Below, piece after piece: positions 44,706-53,084 of a stretch of DNA of 64,000 bases (the stretch's first letter is position 1; each line of letters starts with the position of its first letter). The position numbers and the translations under genes are program-made. The notes beneath the pieces are model-generated. The model saw nothing but the letters and a program-made list of their open reading frames with translations. It was not told the origin of the DNA and did not search any database. The stretch comes from Candidatus Dependentiae bacterium. Its GTDB lineage: Bacteria > Babelota > Babeliae > Babelales > RVW-14. The DNA is taken from positions 186,001-250,000 of the forward strand of contig JAFEAY010000021.1 of NCBI GenBank assembly GCA_018266175.1, written 5' to 3'.

Positions 44706-46529
44706 ATGAAATTTATTAAAAATATTATTCTTGGATCGCTTGTTTTCATATGCCCAATTACACAATCGATACGAGCCCAAGAGCTTTCAGATAGACTTGC
44801 TGACTATTTTAATACACGTGATGAGGCTGCGTTTTTTCAAATTTTTGAGCAACCAGATTTATTTGACCCAAATACAGGCGCAGTAACATTTGATATTTAT
44901 AAAGCTGGTAATGGCGATGAAAACAGTTTTGGAGATTTGTTTGTTTCTTCATTTACCAAGGGACTTGAACATGATCCAGTAACGGGGCTGGTAACTGCAC
45001 AAGGAGCCTCAAGTTTTAAGAAACTTGTTGAAGCATTGGTAAGCGGAAAACAAGATGATTTTAATGCTATCAAAAGAGCAGGAGTAAGAAAATTTGTTGC
45101 GCCTCAAACAGCACTGATGTTTTCGCTTGAAGGTCGACCAATTCAACTTTTTCCAGGATTTCAAGCTCCAAAAATTCAGAGTGCTGAAGCTGCAGCTGAG
45201 CTGATCGAAGTTTATCTTCAGGCAATCATGCGTCACGTTAATTTTGATGAATATGGTACAGGTTCAGGCTCTGATGCTGATGGTTCTGGGGGCTCAAAGT
45301 CTTTACGAGCATGTGCAATTCTAAACAAATTAGGAAAAGCATTTAAGGGTCCTCGCGATCCTCAAACAAATACCGTAACACCTAAAGTATTATTTAGGGG
45401 TATAAGCCAAGGTGTTCTGGTTGGGCCATACCAGTCTCAATTTTGTTTGCATGATGTAAGCCCTCTTTTTTCCTATAATACAGTTCCCCATAAACAACTT
45501 GTTCCGACTGTTTCGCAGACAGAATTTGGAATATCATGGGATGATTTTATTGCTCTTCAAAATGGCAATGTGCCACGTCCCTACGGAGCTGATAAATCTG
45601 TATTAAATGGAAGATTTTTTGGCCCTACACGTCATACAATTAACAGCGCCGACTTGGCTACTATGTTTCATGAAGATGGTCCCTGTGAAGCATTTTATTA
45701 TGCTGCGCAAATTCTTTTAAATCATGGATGTCCATCTAATCCAAGTCTTCCATATAACAATAGCTTGATGCCCAACGAGGGAGCATTTGTTTCTTCAGGT
45801 CCGGTTGAAATGTTTTCGGTAATGGCTGAAGCTTCTCATGAAGCAATTAAAACAGTGTGGGCTCATAAATGGCTCGCTCATAGGAGCTTAAGACCAGAAG
45901 CTTTTGCCGCACTTGTTCATAGGGCAAAAACAACCGGCGTAAATGAATTCGGACTTCATGCATCATTATTTGATCAAGATTTACTTGATTGGGTTATTGC
46001 TCATAATCAAAGACAAGCAGATGCGTCAATTGTTACAGATATGCGTGATCGCTTGACCATGCAACAAGCAAGTACTTATTTACTGAGTCAAGAATATCCA
46101 GAAGCTTCACCATTACATCCCGCTTTTTTATCGGGTCATGCCGGAATAGCTGGTGCTTGTGCTACCGTGCTAAAGGCCTATTTTAATGGTAATGCAAAAA
46201 TTGCATCATTTATGAATCCGGTAAAACCAAATGGAGATGGTTCTTCTCTTGTTAATCTAACAGATGCAGAAGGAGCTCAGGAGTTAACGGTTAATTCAGA
46301 GTTGCATAAACTTGCCTCGAATGCTTGTTTAGGGTCAAGAAATGCTGCTGGTATTCATTATCGCTGTGATGCCGATATGGGCTGTTTATTGGGCGAGCAG
46401 GTTGCTATTCAATGGCTTATGGATCAAGTGCGCAAGCATCGTGAAGAAAAGTTCATAGGTTTTGAAATTACTAAATTTGATGGAACAAAAATTCGTATAA
46501 CCAAAGATTCAGTTATTAAATTGAGCTAA
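44706..46529 (+). CDS. Exported vanadium haloperoxidase / PAP2-superfamily enzyme
   Basis: A 607-aa protein with a signal peptide (MKFIKNIILGSLVFICPITQSIRA). All three vanadate/phosphate-binding motifs are present in order: KWLAHRSLRP (Lys388, Arg396), HPAFLSGH (476-478) and SRNAAGIHYRCD (Arg545, His551, Asp555). Length and motif spacing resemble bromoperoxidase-type enzymes more than short PAP2 phosphatases. It could oxidise halides with peroxide or act as an acid phosphatase; sequence alone does not decide. It follows the barrel gene at 17 bases, with a weak ribosome site, and ends before a perfect terminator. Confidence 0.88.
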   Translation: MKFIKNIILGSLVFICPITQSIRAQELSDRLADYFNTRDEAAFFQIFEQPDLFDPNTGAVTFDIYKAGNGDENSFGDLFVSSFTKGLEHDPVTGLVTAQGASSFKKLVEALVSGKQDDFNAIKRAGVRKFVAPQTALMFSLEGRPIQLFPGFQAPKIQSAEAAAELIEVYLQAIMRHVNFDEYGTGSGSDADGSGGSKSLRACAILNKLGKAFKGPRDPQTNTVTPKVLFRGISQGVLVGPYQSQFCLHDVSPLFSYNTVPHKQLVPTVSQTEFGISWDDFIALQNGNVPRPYGADKSVLNGRFFGPTRHTINSADLATMFHEDGPCEAFYYAAQILLNHGCPSNPSLPYNNSLMPNEGAFVSSGPVEMFSVMAEASHEAIKTVWAHKWLAHRSLRPEAFAALVHRAKTTGVNEFGLHASLFDQDLLDWVIAHNQRQADASIVTDMRDRLTMQQASTYLLSQEYPEASPLHPAFLSGHAGIAGACATVLKAYFNGNAKIASFMNPVKPNGDGSSLVNLTDAEGAQELTVNSELHKLASNACLGSRNAAGIHYRCDADMGCLLGEQVAIQWLMDQVRKHREEKFIGFEITKFDGTKIRITKDSVIKLS

Positions 46530-46574
46530 AAACTGAGCACTGCATATCAATTTAATTTGTTGAGATAAATAACT

Positions 46575-46610
46575 AAGAGCCCGCGATAACAAATATTATC
46601 GCGGGCTCTT
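46575..46610 (+). terminator. Intrinsic terminator after the haloperoxidase gene
   Basis: A perfect 15-bp stem (AAGAGCCCGCGATAA and complement) with a 6-base loop, 45 bases past the stop. The U-tract is short. Confidence 0.85.
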
Positions 46611-46690
46611 GCATGAATTACAACATGCCGATACAATCGCATGATACACTCTTTATTATGTGAAGTAAATTTTTTAAAAGAGATAAATCT

Positions 46691-47263
46691 ATGAAAAAAT
46701 TAGCATCAATTAGAGAATTTTTTTTCAATAAACTTCTTGGTTTAATATTAGCTGTTGCTGCTCTATGTAATACGAAATCTGCTATTGGTATGAATGAACC
46801 GTCGAGTGAATTTGACGGACCATTGACGGAAATTGTTGTGTTTGATGCTCAAGCATTTTTGGACTATGCGAAGAAAAAAATTAATGAGGGTGACCTGGAA
46901 GAAGTAGGGACAGCGCGAGAATTTGTTGATCAATTAAAAACTAATTTATCTTTATCGATTGCTGCGTTGTATGAGCGATCAGAAGGTATTTTTTATGTGA
47001 AATCTGGTATACAAGGTGATGTGATTAGCCGCAGTATTAGTGAAGAACAGCGAAATGCTCAATTAATTAAACCTCGAGACGCTCCTTCTGGTGAGACGCT
47101 CAAATGGTGCTATTTCAAGCTGTTGAGTCAGAATGTTTCTGTATGGGCCAGTGTTGCTTGTGAGTTTAATCGAAAAAATTTGGATACTCAGGTTGGGATA
47201 TGGATAGGAGTCTATGATAATGGGGCCATATACTTTAATGGCTCATTTCGGGGTATCGCATAA
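46691..47263 (+). CDS. Exported protein, tandem paralogue 1
   Basis: A 190-aa protein with a signal peptide (ending near LCNTKSAIG) and no recognised family. The core SSEFDGPLTEIVVFDAQAFL then DYAKKKINEG aligns with SDELSGPFTEVIIVRMCNLL and EYAKEQYLKG of the next gene. The C-terminal half ends in beta-rich sequence (VGIWIGVYDNGAIYFNGSF). The ribosome site is weak (AAAAGAGA). Confidence 0.75.
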   Translation: MKKLASIREFFFNKLLGLILAVAALCNTKSAIGMNEPSSEFDGPLTEIVVFDAQAFLDYAKKKINEGDLEEVGTAREFVDQLKTNLSLSIAALYERSEGIFYVKSGIQGDVISRSISEEQRNAQLIKPRDAPSGETLKWCYFKLLSQNVSVWASVACEFNRKNLDTQVGIWIGVYDNGAIYFNGSFRGIA

Positions 47264-47326
47264 TTTTCTTACTTGCAGTTGTATATTTATCAATTTCAAA
47301 TTTTTACATTAAAAAAGGAGCGCTCT

Positions 47327-47857
47327 GTGTTTTTCTCAAAAAAAGGTTTCATTACGACATTGCTTCTTGCTGTTTTATGCATTTCAAAGCAAGTAGTTGC
47401 TATGGACAGTTTATCAGATGAATTGAGTGGACCTTTTACTGAAGTAATTATTGTGCGAATGTGCAATCTTCTTGAGTATGCAAAAGAGCAATACCTGAAA
47501 GGAGCAACTAACATATTGCTGTCACCTGAAGAATATATCGCCACTTTAAGGGGAGATTTATTTGGGAAAATTGTAGGTTCTTACAAACAATCAAGATCGA
47601 ATAATAATTTTTCTGTAGAAGATGGTCAGCCAAGAGAGCCTGTCAGAGACGCAATTGTGCAGATACAACAACTTGGACGTAAACTCGAAATGAGTGCTGA
47701 TATATCTACCGTCACCCTTGGGCAGTACTTAAATAATACTGTTGCATATTGGGCAATACGGTATTCACCAAATTTTTCAGATCATCCTTTTCTGATGATA
47801 GCACTTCATTCACGTGGTTTCATTATTTATGCAGACATTGAAAAACATTCGGTTTAA
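47327..47857 (+). CDS. Exported protein, tandem paralogue 2
   Basis: A 176-aa paralogue of the preceding gene. I start it at GTG 47327 because AAAAAGGAG lies six bases before it; the frame opens at 47273 without a site. The leader is FFSKKGFITTLLLAVLCISKQVVA, followed by the shared SGPFTEVIIV and LEYAKEQY elements, a diverged middle, and a similar beta-rich end (FLMIALHSRGFIIYADI). The two genes form a tandem duplication. Function unknown. Confidence 0.75.
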   Translation: MFFSKKGFITTLLLAVLCISKQVVAMDSLSDELSGPFTEVIIVRMCNLLEYAKEQYLKGATNILLSPEEYIATLRGDLFGKIVGSYKQSRSNNNFSVEDGQPREPVRDAIVQIQQLGRKLEMSADISTVTLGQYLNNTVAYWAIRYSPNFSDHPFLMIALHSRGFIIYADIEKHSV

Positions 47858-47869
47858 AAACCAACACTG

Positions 47870-48460
47870 TTAAGGATTAAGCTCTTGGATTTTGGCCATA
47901 ATTTTTTTCATATCTTCCCATACTGTGCGCTTCTCTACTGGGTTTCTCAGCAAATATGCAGGGTGATAGGTGGGCATGACGGTAATGCCTTTGAATTCAG
48001 CAAAAATACCTCGTACGCGCGAAATCTGCACGTCCTCACCCAGGAGCGCTTTGGCCGCTGGAGCGCCAAGTGTGCAGATGACCTTTGGCTGAATAATTTC
48101 AATCTCTTTGAGCAGTAATAATTGTTTGCAGGTACTCGTTTCGGTGGGCAGTGGGGTGCGGTTGTTGGGCGGTCGGCACTTCACGACGTTGGAGATATAA
48201 ACCTGCTCGCGTTCAAGCCCCATAGCCTGGATTATTTTGGTGAGTAATTGACCTGAGCGACCAACAAACGGTGAGCCTTGCAGGTCTTCATCGCGTCCTG
48301 GGCCTTCACCAATAAACATGAGTGTTGCCTGCGCATCGCCTGAACCAAAAACTACCTGCGTGCGTCCTTGTGTTGCAAGCGGGCATTTTTGACAATTGAC
48401 GTACGGTGCAAAAAGTTTTTTGAGTTGCTCTTGTTTTGTCAGTGTATTTTCGCAAGACAT
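47870..48460 (-). CDS. Family-4 uracil-DNA glycosylase (Fe-S type)
   Basis: A 196-aa enzyme that removes uracil from DNA. Motif 1 is [17 protein letters not shown], motif 3 is HPAYLLRNP, and the four iron-sulfur cysteines are in [18 protein letters not shown] and the TCKQLL region. These are the marks of family 4 (UdgA-like), distinct from E. coli Ung. No strong ribosome site precedes the ATG. It is convergent with the tandem exported pair, with only 12 bases between. Confidence 0.94.
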   Translation of the reverse strand: MSCENTLTKQEQLKKLFAPYVNCQKCPLATQGRTQVVFGSGDAQATLMFIGEGPGRDEDLQGSPFVGRSGQLLTKIIQAMGLEREQVYISNVVKCRPPNNRTPLPTETSTCKQLLLLKEIEIIQPKVICTLGAPAAKALLGEDVQISRVRGIFAEFKGITVMPTYHPAYLLRNPVEKRTVWEDMKKIMAKIQELNP

Positions 48461-48554
48461 AATTTTATTGTACTTAGATGAAGGGTTTTATTTTTAAAAA
48501 CGTGATGAAAACATAGCTAATTTATTGGCATTTTCCAAGCGCAAAAAACTATTT

Positions 48555-50039
48555 TTAAATTTCTCTATTTTTCTTAACAAAATCAGAAATAAAATCTGAC
48601 CACAGCGTCGATTGAGAAAAAATCGTTTTAAAATAGGAATGGTGAACAAGTTTTTTAGGAAAATAGACTGCAAAGCCTCCAGCCCGGGGCAAGTTAACAC
48701 CCGTAGTACTTGCAATAATTTTTCGGTCATATTCGGTGATGCACTCAACGGCAGCTTCTTCAAGGTTATTTGCGAGTAATTCATTGAAGTCATCATCATC
48801 ATCATCGCCATCACTACCATTATCTTTATGAACAAAATTTTTATTGTTTTGTAGCATTGTAATAACACTTTTTAAAAAGTGACGTAAGTCGATATAATCT
48901 TCATCAAAAAACTCTGAAGTATCTCGGTTACTTTTTCTTATACGTCGTATCGTCATAAAGTTATCATGATTTTTGCTGATAAAATTCAAAAGTTTTGCAG
49001 AAAAATTAAAAAATTTTTGTTCCATAATCTCAAAATTTTTTAAAGAAATAGCGGCTTGTGTAAAATCTGCAAATGCATCAATGTACTCAGCTTGATATGC
49101 TAAAACAGCATGTTGAGCAAATTCACTGGGTGAAAGAGATTTTCTTAAAAATGGTTCAAGAAGAAAAGTGTAATTATATCCTGTGCCGGGCTCAATTTCT
49201 TCCGATCCAACAAGATAATCAGAAACTTTTTTTAACTTAGAAGCTATTTCAATCATCCCCATATGACAAGCATCCATAAAAATAATATCTATTTTTTTGC
49301 TACCTAGAAGTTCAGTACACGTTTTTTCAAGACAGAGACGGAGTTCTTGGTTATTGATATATGTTTGATGAACTTCATTAAAAGCTATTCCTTTATTATT
49401 ATACTGGTTATTATCGTTGCTCAATTGAGAAGATTTTTTTCTGACCTGAAGGAGCCCTGTTTTTGGGTTTTTGTAAAAAAATTTGTCTCGATTCCCTCCA
49501 TAATATTTACCCCAAATACTTGGATCTTTAATTCCTGAGCCATGATTCCAAAGCAATACGGCATGATGTTTTGCGGGGAAGCTTTTTATTGCCCAACGTA
49601 AAAAACCGTACAAGCTTTCAGGAGTTCCGCTGATTGCTTCGGTAGTATTGCTGATTGTTTCGTGGATAGTGGCATTATTTTGCTCAACATAAAAGCGTGT
49701 TACTTCAGATTCACCAAATTCATCGATTTGAAGTAACACATTGATATGTTCAGTTGATCCTATACGCAGCATTTGGCGAAAATTGTGGAGTGCAAAGCGA
49801 TGTAAATTATTGTTCGCTGCCATGTAGACAATAAGGTTCCAGTCTTTAATTGGAGATTTGATTGAGGCTGATGATGGAGCCGGTTGTTTAATATTTTTTT
49901 GTTGTAACGAAATAATGTTTTTGATTTTTGTTGTTAGCGTTGTGTGTGGGCGTACGAGGTTTTTGTGTGTTGTTGCTGATATTATTGATGTACTGAGAAT
50001 TAATGGCATAAAAAATAAAAAGAGCCTGTATAGTTTCAT
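48555..50039 (-). CDS. Exported clostripain-like cysteine protease (C11), copy 1
   Basis: A 494-aa protein with a leader (MKLYRLFLFFMPLILSTSIISA). The C11 catalytic pair is visible: His166 in LLWNHGSG and Cys258 in IIFMDACHMGMIE. Before it, NLIVYMAANNNL and NVLLQIDEFGESE are the family's first strands. After it come a substrate-pocket region (GSEEIEPGTGYNY) and a helical C-terminal part with an Asp run (GSDGDDDDDDF) encoded by a GAT-type microsatellite. C11 enzymes usually cut after Arg or Lys. A ribosome site (AGAGGAT) precedes the ATG. The paralogue lies just upstream on the same strand, 33 bases away. Confidence 0.88.
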   Translation of the reverse strand: MKLYRLFLFFMPLILSTSIISATTHKNLVRPHTTLTTKIKNIISLQQKNIKQPAPSSASIKSPIKDWNLIVYMAANNNLHRFALHNFRQMLRIGSTEHINVLLQIDEFGESEVTRFYVEQNNATIHETISNTTEAISGTPESLYGFLRWAIKSFPAKHHAVLLWNHGSGIKDPSIWGKYYGGNRDKFFYKNPKTGLLQVRKKSSQLSNDNNQYNNKGIAFNEVHQTYINNQELRLCLEKTCTELLGSKKIDIIFMDACHMGMIEIASKLKKVSDYLVGSEEIEPGTGYNYTFLLEPFLRKSLSPSEFAQHAVLAYQAEYIDAFADFTQAAISLKNFEIMEQKFFNFSAKLLNFISKNHDNFMTIRRIRKSNRDTSEFFDEDYIDLRHFLKSVITMLQNNKNFVHKDNGSDGDDDDDDFNELLANNLEEAAVECITEYDRKIIASTTGVNLPRAGGFAVYFPKKLVHHSYFKTIFSQSTLWSDFISDFVKKNREI

Positions 50040-50072
50040 AGTAATCCTCTGATTTATTCCATAAATGGGGAT

Positions 50073-51497
50073 CTATATTTCGCGATTTTTTTTAATGTAC
50101 GTTGATAAAAATTCTGTCCAATCATTATTTTTTAAACCTGATGTTTTGATATACGAGCTATGAATTGATTTTTCTGGAAAATAAATTGAAATTCCTCGAG
50201 CATTTGGCAAATTAACTCCAGCTGTATAAGCAACAATATGCTCTTCCAAAAGTTTTATAAAAGGCTCGATACACTCTTTTATTTGTGAGCAAAAGAGCGT
50301 GTCTGCTATAAAGCAGTCATCTTGTTTTTGAAAGGTTGCAAGAAGACTAACTAAAAAATGGTGTAGATCTATGTAATCTCGATCAAAAAATTCGGTTGTT
50401 AAGAGGTGAGATCCTCGAATTTTTTTTAATAAAAAACAAAAGTCGCTATCTTGTTTAAGCTTGCTCACCAAGAGTTTTGATAGTTGAGCAAAGGCATTTT
50501 CAATTAACTCGAATCCTTGCAGATTAATTGAAGAAAAGGTGAAATCGGCAAAACTGGAAATATATTCATTCTCAAACGATTCAACAGAATGCCGAGCAAA
50601 AGATTTAGGTGTCATGGTTCCATTTTGAAACGGTGCAAAGAGTGTTGTATAGTTGCAGCCGCTCCCGGGTTCAAGTTCTTGAGATCCCGCCATAAATTGA
50701 ACTGAATTTTTAAGAATGGTAGCAACTTCCATCATTGCTAGGTGGCATGCATCCAGAATGACGACATCAACTTTTTGCCCGTGAAGAAGTTCTTTAGAAA
50801 AAGTTTTCATACACTGTCGTAGCTCTTCTTCGCTAATAAAAGTCTCTGTTGGTTGGTGAAATGAAGATGACCATTCACGTAACGGAACTTCTGGTCGCTC
50901 AAAATCGTGTTTAATACTTCCAGTCCGTCGATTAAGTTCTAAAAGCCCGGTCTCTGCATTGATATGAAAAAGTTGATCTCGATCTTCTCGGTACAATTTC
51001 TCCCAAACATTTGGATGTTTAATGCCGGATGCATGGTTCCACAAAATAATTGCATGATGTTTTGCAGGGTGATTTTGAATTGCCCATTTAACAAAAAAAT
51101 AAAAACTTGCCGGCGTTCCTCGTGTTAAGCCTGTTCGTTCGTCATTCATTACTTGCAGAACAGCTTTTTCTTTTTCAATAAAAAAGCGTGTTGCTTCGGC
51201 TGATCCTGCATGATCAATTTGTACCAAAATATTCGATGACGGTGTCGAGCCGACTTCGAGCATTTCTTTTAAGTTTTCAAAAATAAATTTGTAAAGGTTG
51301 TTTCCTACCATATAAATGATAAAATTCCATTCTTTTTCGGACTTTTGTTTAGGCTCTTTTTCTTCTTCTGGAAGTGATTTTGGTTGAATATAATCCTGTT
51401 GAGGCGTCTTCTTAATTTCAAGCTCAGTTTTTGAAAAAACGGTACAAAATATAGATGAGAGCATTAAGAGAGCAGTTGTGAGATAAAAAGGTGTCAT
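50073..51497 (-). CDS. Exported clostripain-like cysteine protease (C11), copy 2
   Basis: A 474-aa paralogue of the neighbouring protease with an AAGGAG site and leader MTPFYLTTALLMLSSIFCTVFS. A Lys/Glu-rich linker leads to NFIIYMVGNNLY and NILVQIDHAGSAE; the catalytic pair is His155 (ILWNHASG) and Cys251 (VVILDACHLAMME). GSQELEPGSGCNYTTLF and the C-terminal VNLPNARGISIYFPEKSIHSS match the copy downstream. Both are likely secreted or periplasmic proteases made from one transcript; their targets are unknown. Confidence 0.88.
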   Translation of the reverse strand: MTPFYLTTALLMLSSIFCTVFSKTELEIKKTPQQDYIQPKSLPEEEKEPKQKSEKEWNFIIYMVGNNLYKFIFENLKEMLEVGSTPSSNILVQIDHAGSAEATRFFIEKEKAVLQVMNDERTGLTRGTPASFYFFVKWAIQNHPAKHHAIILWNHASGIKHPNVWEKLYREDRDQLFHINAETGLLELNRRTGSIKHDFERPEVPLREWSSSFHQPTETFISEEELRQCMKTFSKELLHGQKVDVVILDACHLAMMEVATILKNSVQFMAGSQELEPGSGCNYTTLFAPFQNGTMTPKSFARHSVESFENEYISSFADFTFSSINLQGFELIENAFAQLSKLLVSKLKQDSDFCFLLKKIRGSHLLTTEFFDRDYIDLHHFLVSLLATFQKQDDCFIADTLFCSQIKECIEPFIKLLEEHIVAYTAGVNLPNARGISIYFPEKSIHSSYIKTSGLKNNDWTEFLSTYIKKNREI

Positions 51498-51594
51498 GAA
51501 ATCTCCTTGGCAAAAAATATTATCCTGAGATAGGCATGAATTTTAGTGCATTTAAAGTATTGAGACTTTAATAAGAACGATGCAATATTTTGAT

Positions 51595-52698
51595 TTATCT
51601 GCTACTCAAAAGAAGTGCAAAAGTAAGTCCAAAGGTGAGTTGGAAGTCTAAAAAGAAAAGATGTAGAGAATTGAGTAAGAGCATGCTTAAGCAAACCAAG
51701 CTGAGTAAATGAAGTACATTGACATGATGCCACAAAAGTCGGCCCATTGAAGAAAGCCCGAATACGAGGATTGCACGAATAAATGGTACACTGGGCCAAC
51801 TGAGGAGTGCGTACATGCTGGCTATCATGAGTAGCAAGAGCCATTTGATCCAAAGATTAATGGGTAAAAATGAAAATAAAAAACTCCAAATTCCAATCAA
51901 AAGAACAATATGGAGCCCCGAGCGGGCAAGATAATGTGCAAGTCCCCATTGGTTAAAAAGTATGCGCAATGAATCGACCTCTTTATATTTTTTCTTACCA
52001 AAAAAAAGCAAACCAAGAAATGTAGTAGACCGAGAAGAAAGTTTGTGCGTAATCTTTTTATACGATTGTTCACGTAACGACCACAACCATCGGGCAAAAG
52101 ATTTTTCGGGTCTTTCTACCAGGTCAATCTGTTTATTTGAGTTTAAAAAAAGGGAGGCATGGATATATTCTTTTGCCAAATAATCGTTGAAGCTGGGGAA
52201 TCGAAGCTCAGGTGGCTTTTTAGGTATTGCAACATTGCTTACTGTTACAATGTCTCCTACTAAAAAGCCCGTTGAAAACCGTGTGTAACATTGTATGTTG
52301 CAGTTTAGCTGTGTTATGCGACCTGCTGAAATGTCACTAATCTGAGTAACATTGATGGTAATAACCTGCTTTCTGTCTGGAAGCGTTTCTCGATCGGTGA
52401 TTGTTCCGTGGAGTGTTAAATTTTTTCCAATCAACTGTGTGCGTGTATGATTAAATTCCATCTGTTGAATTTTTAGAACAAGGCCTCCTGTAGAGAAGAA
52501 AACCATACACAAGGAAAGCGTTATTCCAAAACTGAGTGAGCGCACAAGGAATAGAAGTGTTGCAATGTTTGCTCCAATGCAAGCAATAATTAGAGCAAAA
52601 ATTGGTATCTGAAAATAGTATTCAAGATAAATGCCAAGCGCAGTACTGGTGAGTGGTAATAAAAAGGGAGAGAGAAAGCGGTTAATCCTGGTAGACAT
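51595..52698 (-). CDS. comEC: Shortened ComEC/Rec2-like protein
   Basis: A 367-aa membrane protein matching the N-terminal half of ComEC, the inner-membrane DNA uptake channel. It has two or three N-terminal helices, a soluble OB-like region (LTLHGTITDRETLPDRKQVI), then the start of the competence domain (FNQWGLAHYLARSGLHIVLLIG) and helices up to LDFQLTFGLTFALLLSSR. It stops there, whereas complete ComEC continues for several helices and often a beta-lactamase-like domain, about 700 aa. No continuation is seen in the other frames just downstream. Its start overlaps yajC by 17 bases. Probably a degraded or specialised version. Confidence 0.75.
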   Translation of the reverse strand: MSTRINRFLSPFLLPLTSTALGIYLEYYFQIPIFALIIACIGANIATLLFLVRSLSFGITLSLCMVFFSTGGLVLKIQQMEFNHTRTQLIGKNLTLHGTITDRETLPDRKQVITINVTQISDISAGRITQLNCNIQCYTRFSTGFLVGDIVTVSNVAIPKKPPELRFPSFNDYLAKEYIHASLFLNSNKQIDLVERPEKSFARWLWSLREQSYKKITHKLSSRSTTFLGLLFFGKKKYKEVDSLRILFNQWGLAHYLARSGLHIVLLIGIWSFLFSFLPINLWIKWLLLLMIASMYALLSWPSVPFIRAILVFGLSSMGRLLWHHVNVLHLLSLVCLSMLLLNSLHLFFLDFQLTFGLTFALLLSSR

Positions 52699-52981
52699 GC
52701 TCTACCAAATACTTAGGAATCTCTTTTTTTTGCCCAGAAGCAAGCTCAATAACAAGTGTGTGTTGAAAAAGAGCGATAACATTTCCTCCAATTCCATTGC
52801 TGGTAATAACTTTTGCTCCAGGTCGAAGGAAATGTTCTATTTCGTGAAATTTCTTGTGCTGAGCACGCTGAGTCGTGATAATAAAACACAAAAAGACAAG
52901 GAGTATGCACCATACTGCAAGGAATGGTCGTGCCCATGTCAGAGCCAGTGGGGTGAGGTTACAAAAATAATTTATGTCCAT
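52682..52981 (-). CDS. yajC: Preprotein translocase accessory subunit YajC
   Basis: A 99-aa protein with one N-terminal membrane helix (PFLAVWCILLVFLCFIITT) followed by the family's short cytosolic domain: QRAQHKKFHEIEHFL, RPGAKVITSNGIGGNVIAL and VIELASGQKKEIPKYLVEHV. YajC binds SecDF next to SecYEG. secD and secF are not in the window. It is divergent from eno, and its 3' end overlaps the start of the ComEC-like gene. Confidence 0.85.
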   Translation of the reverse strand: MDINYFCNLTPLALTWARPFLAVWCILLVFLCFIITTQRAQHKKFHEIEHFLRPGAKVITSNGIGGNVIALFQHTLVIELASGQKKEIPKYLVEHVYQD

Positions 52982-53084
52982 AGTGATTAATATATTAAAA
53001 TATATCTTTTTTAATTAATAAGGTTTTTTCATTATTATTTCAGTTTGGGCATAGCTTAGCAGTTTTTTTGTTGATGGGAAATGT

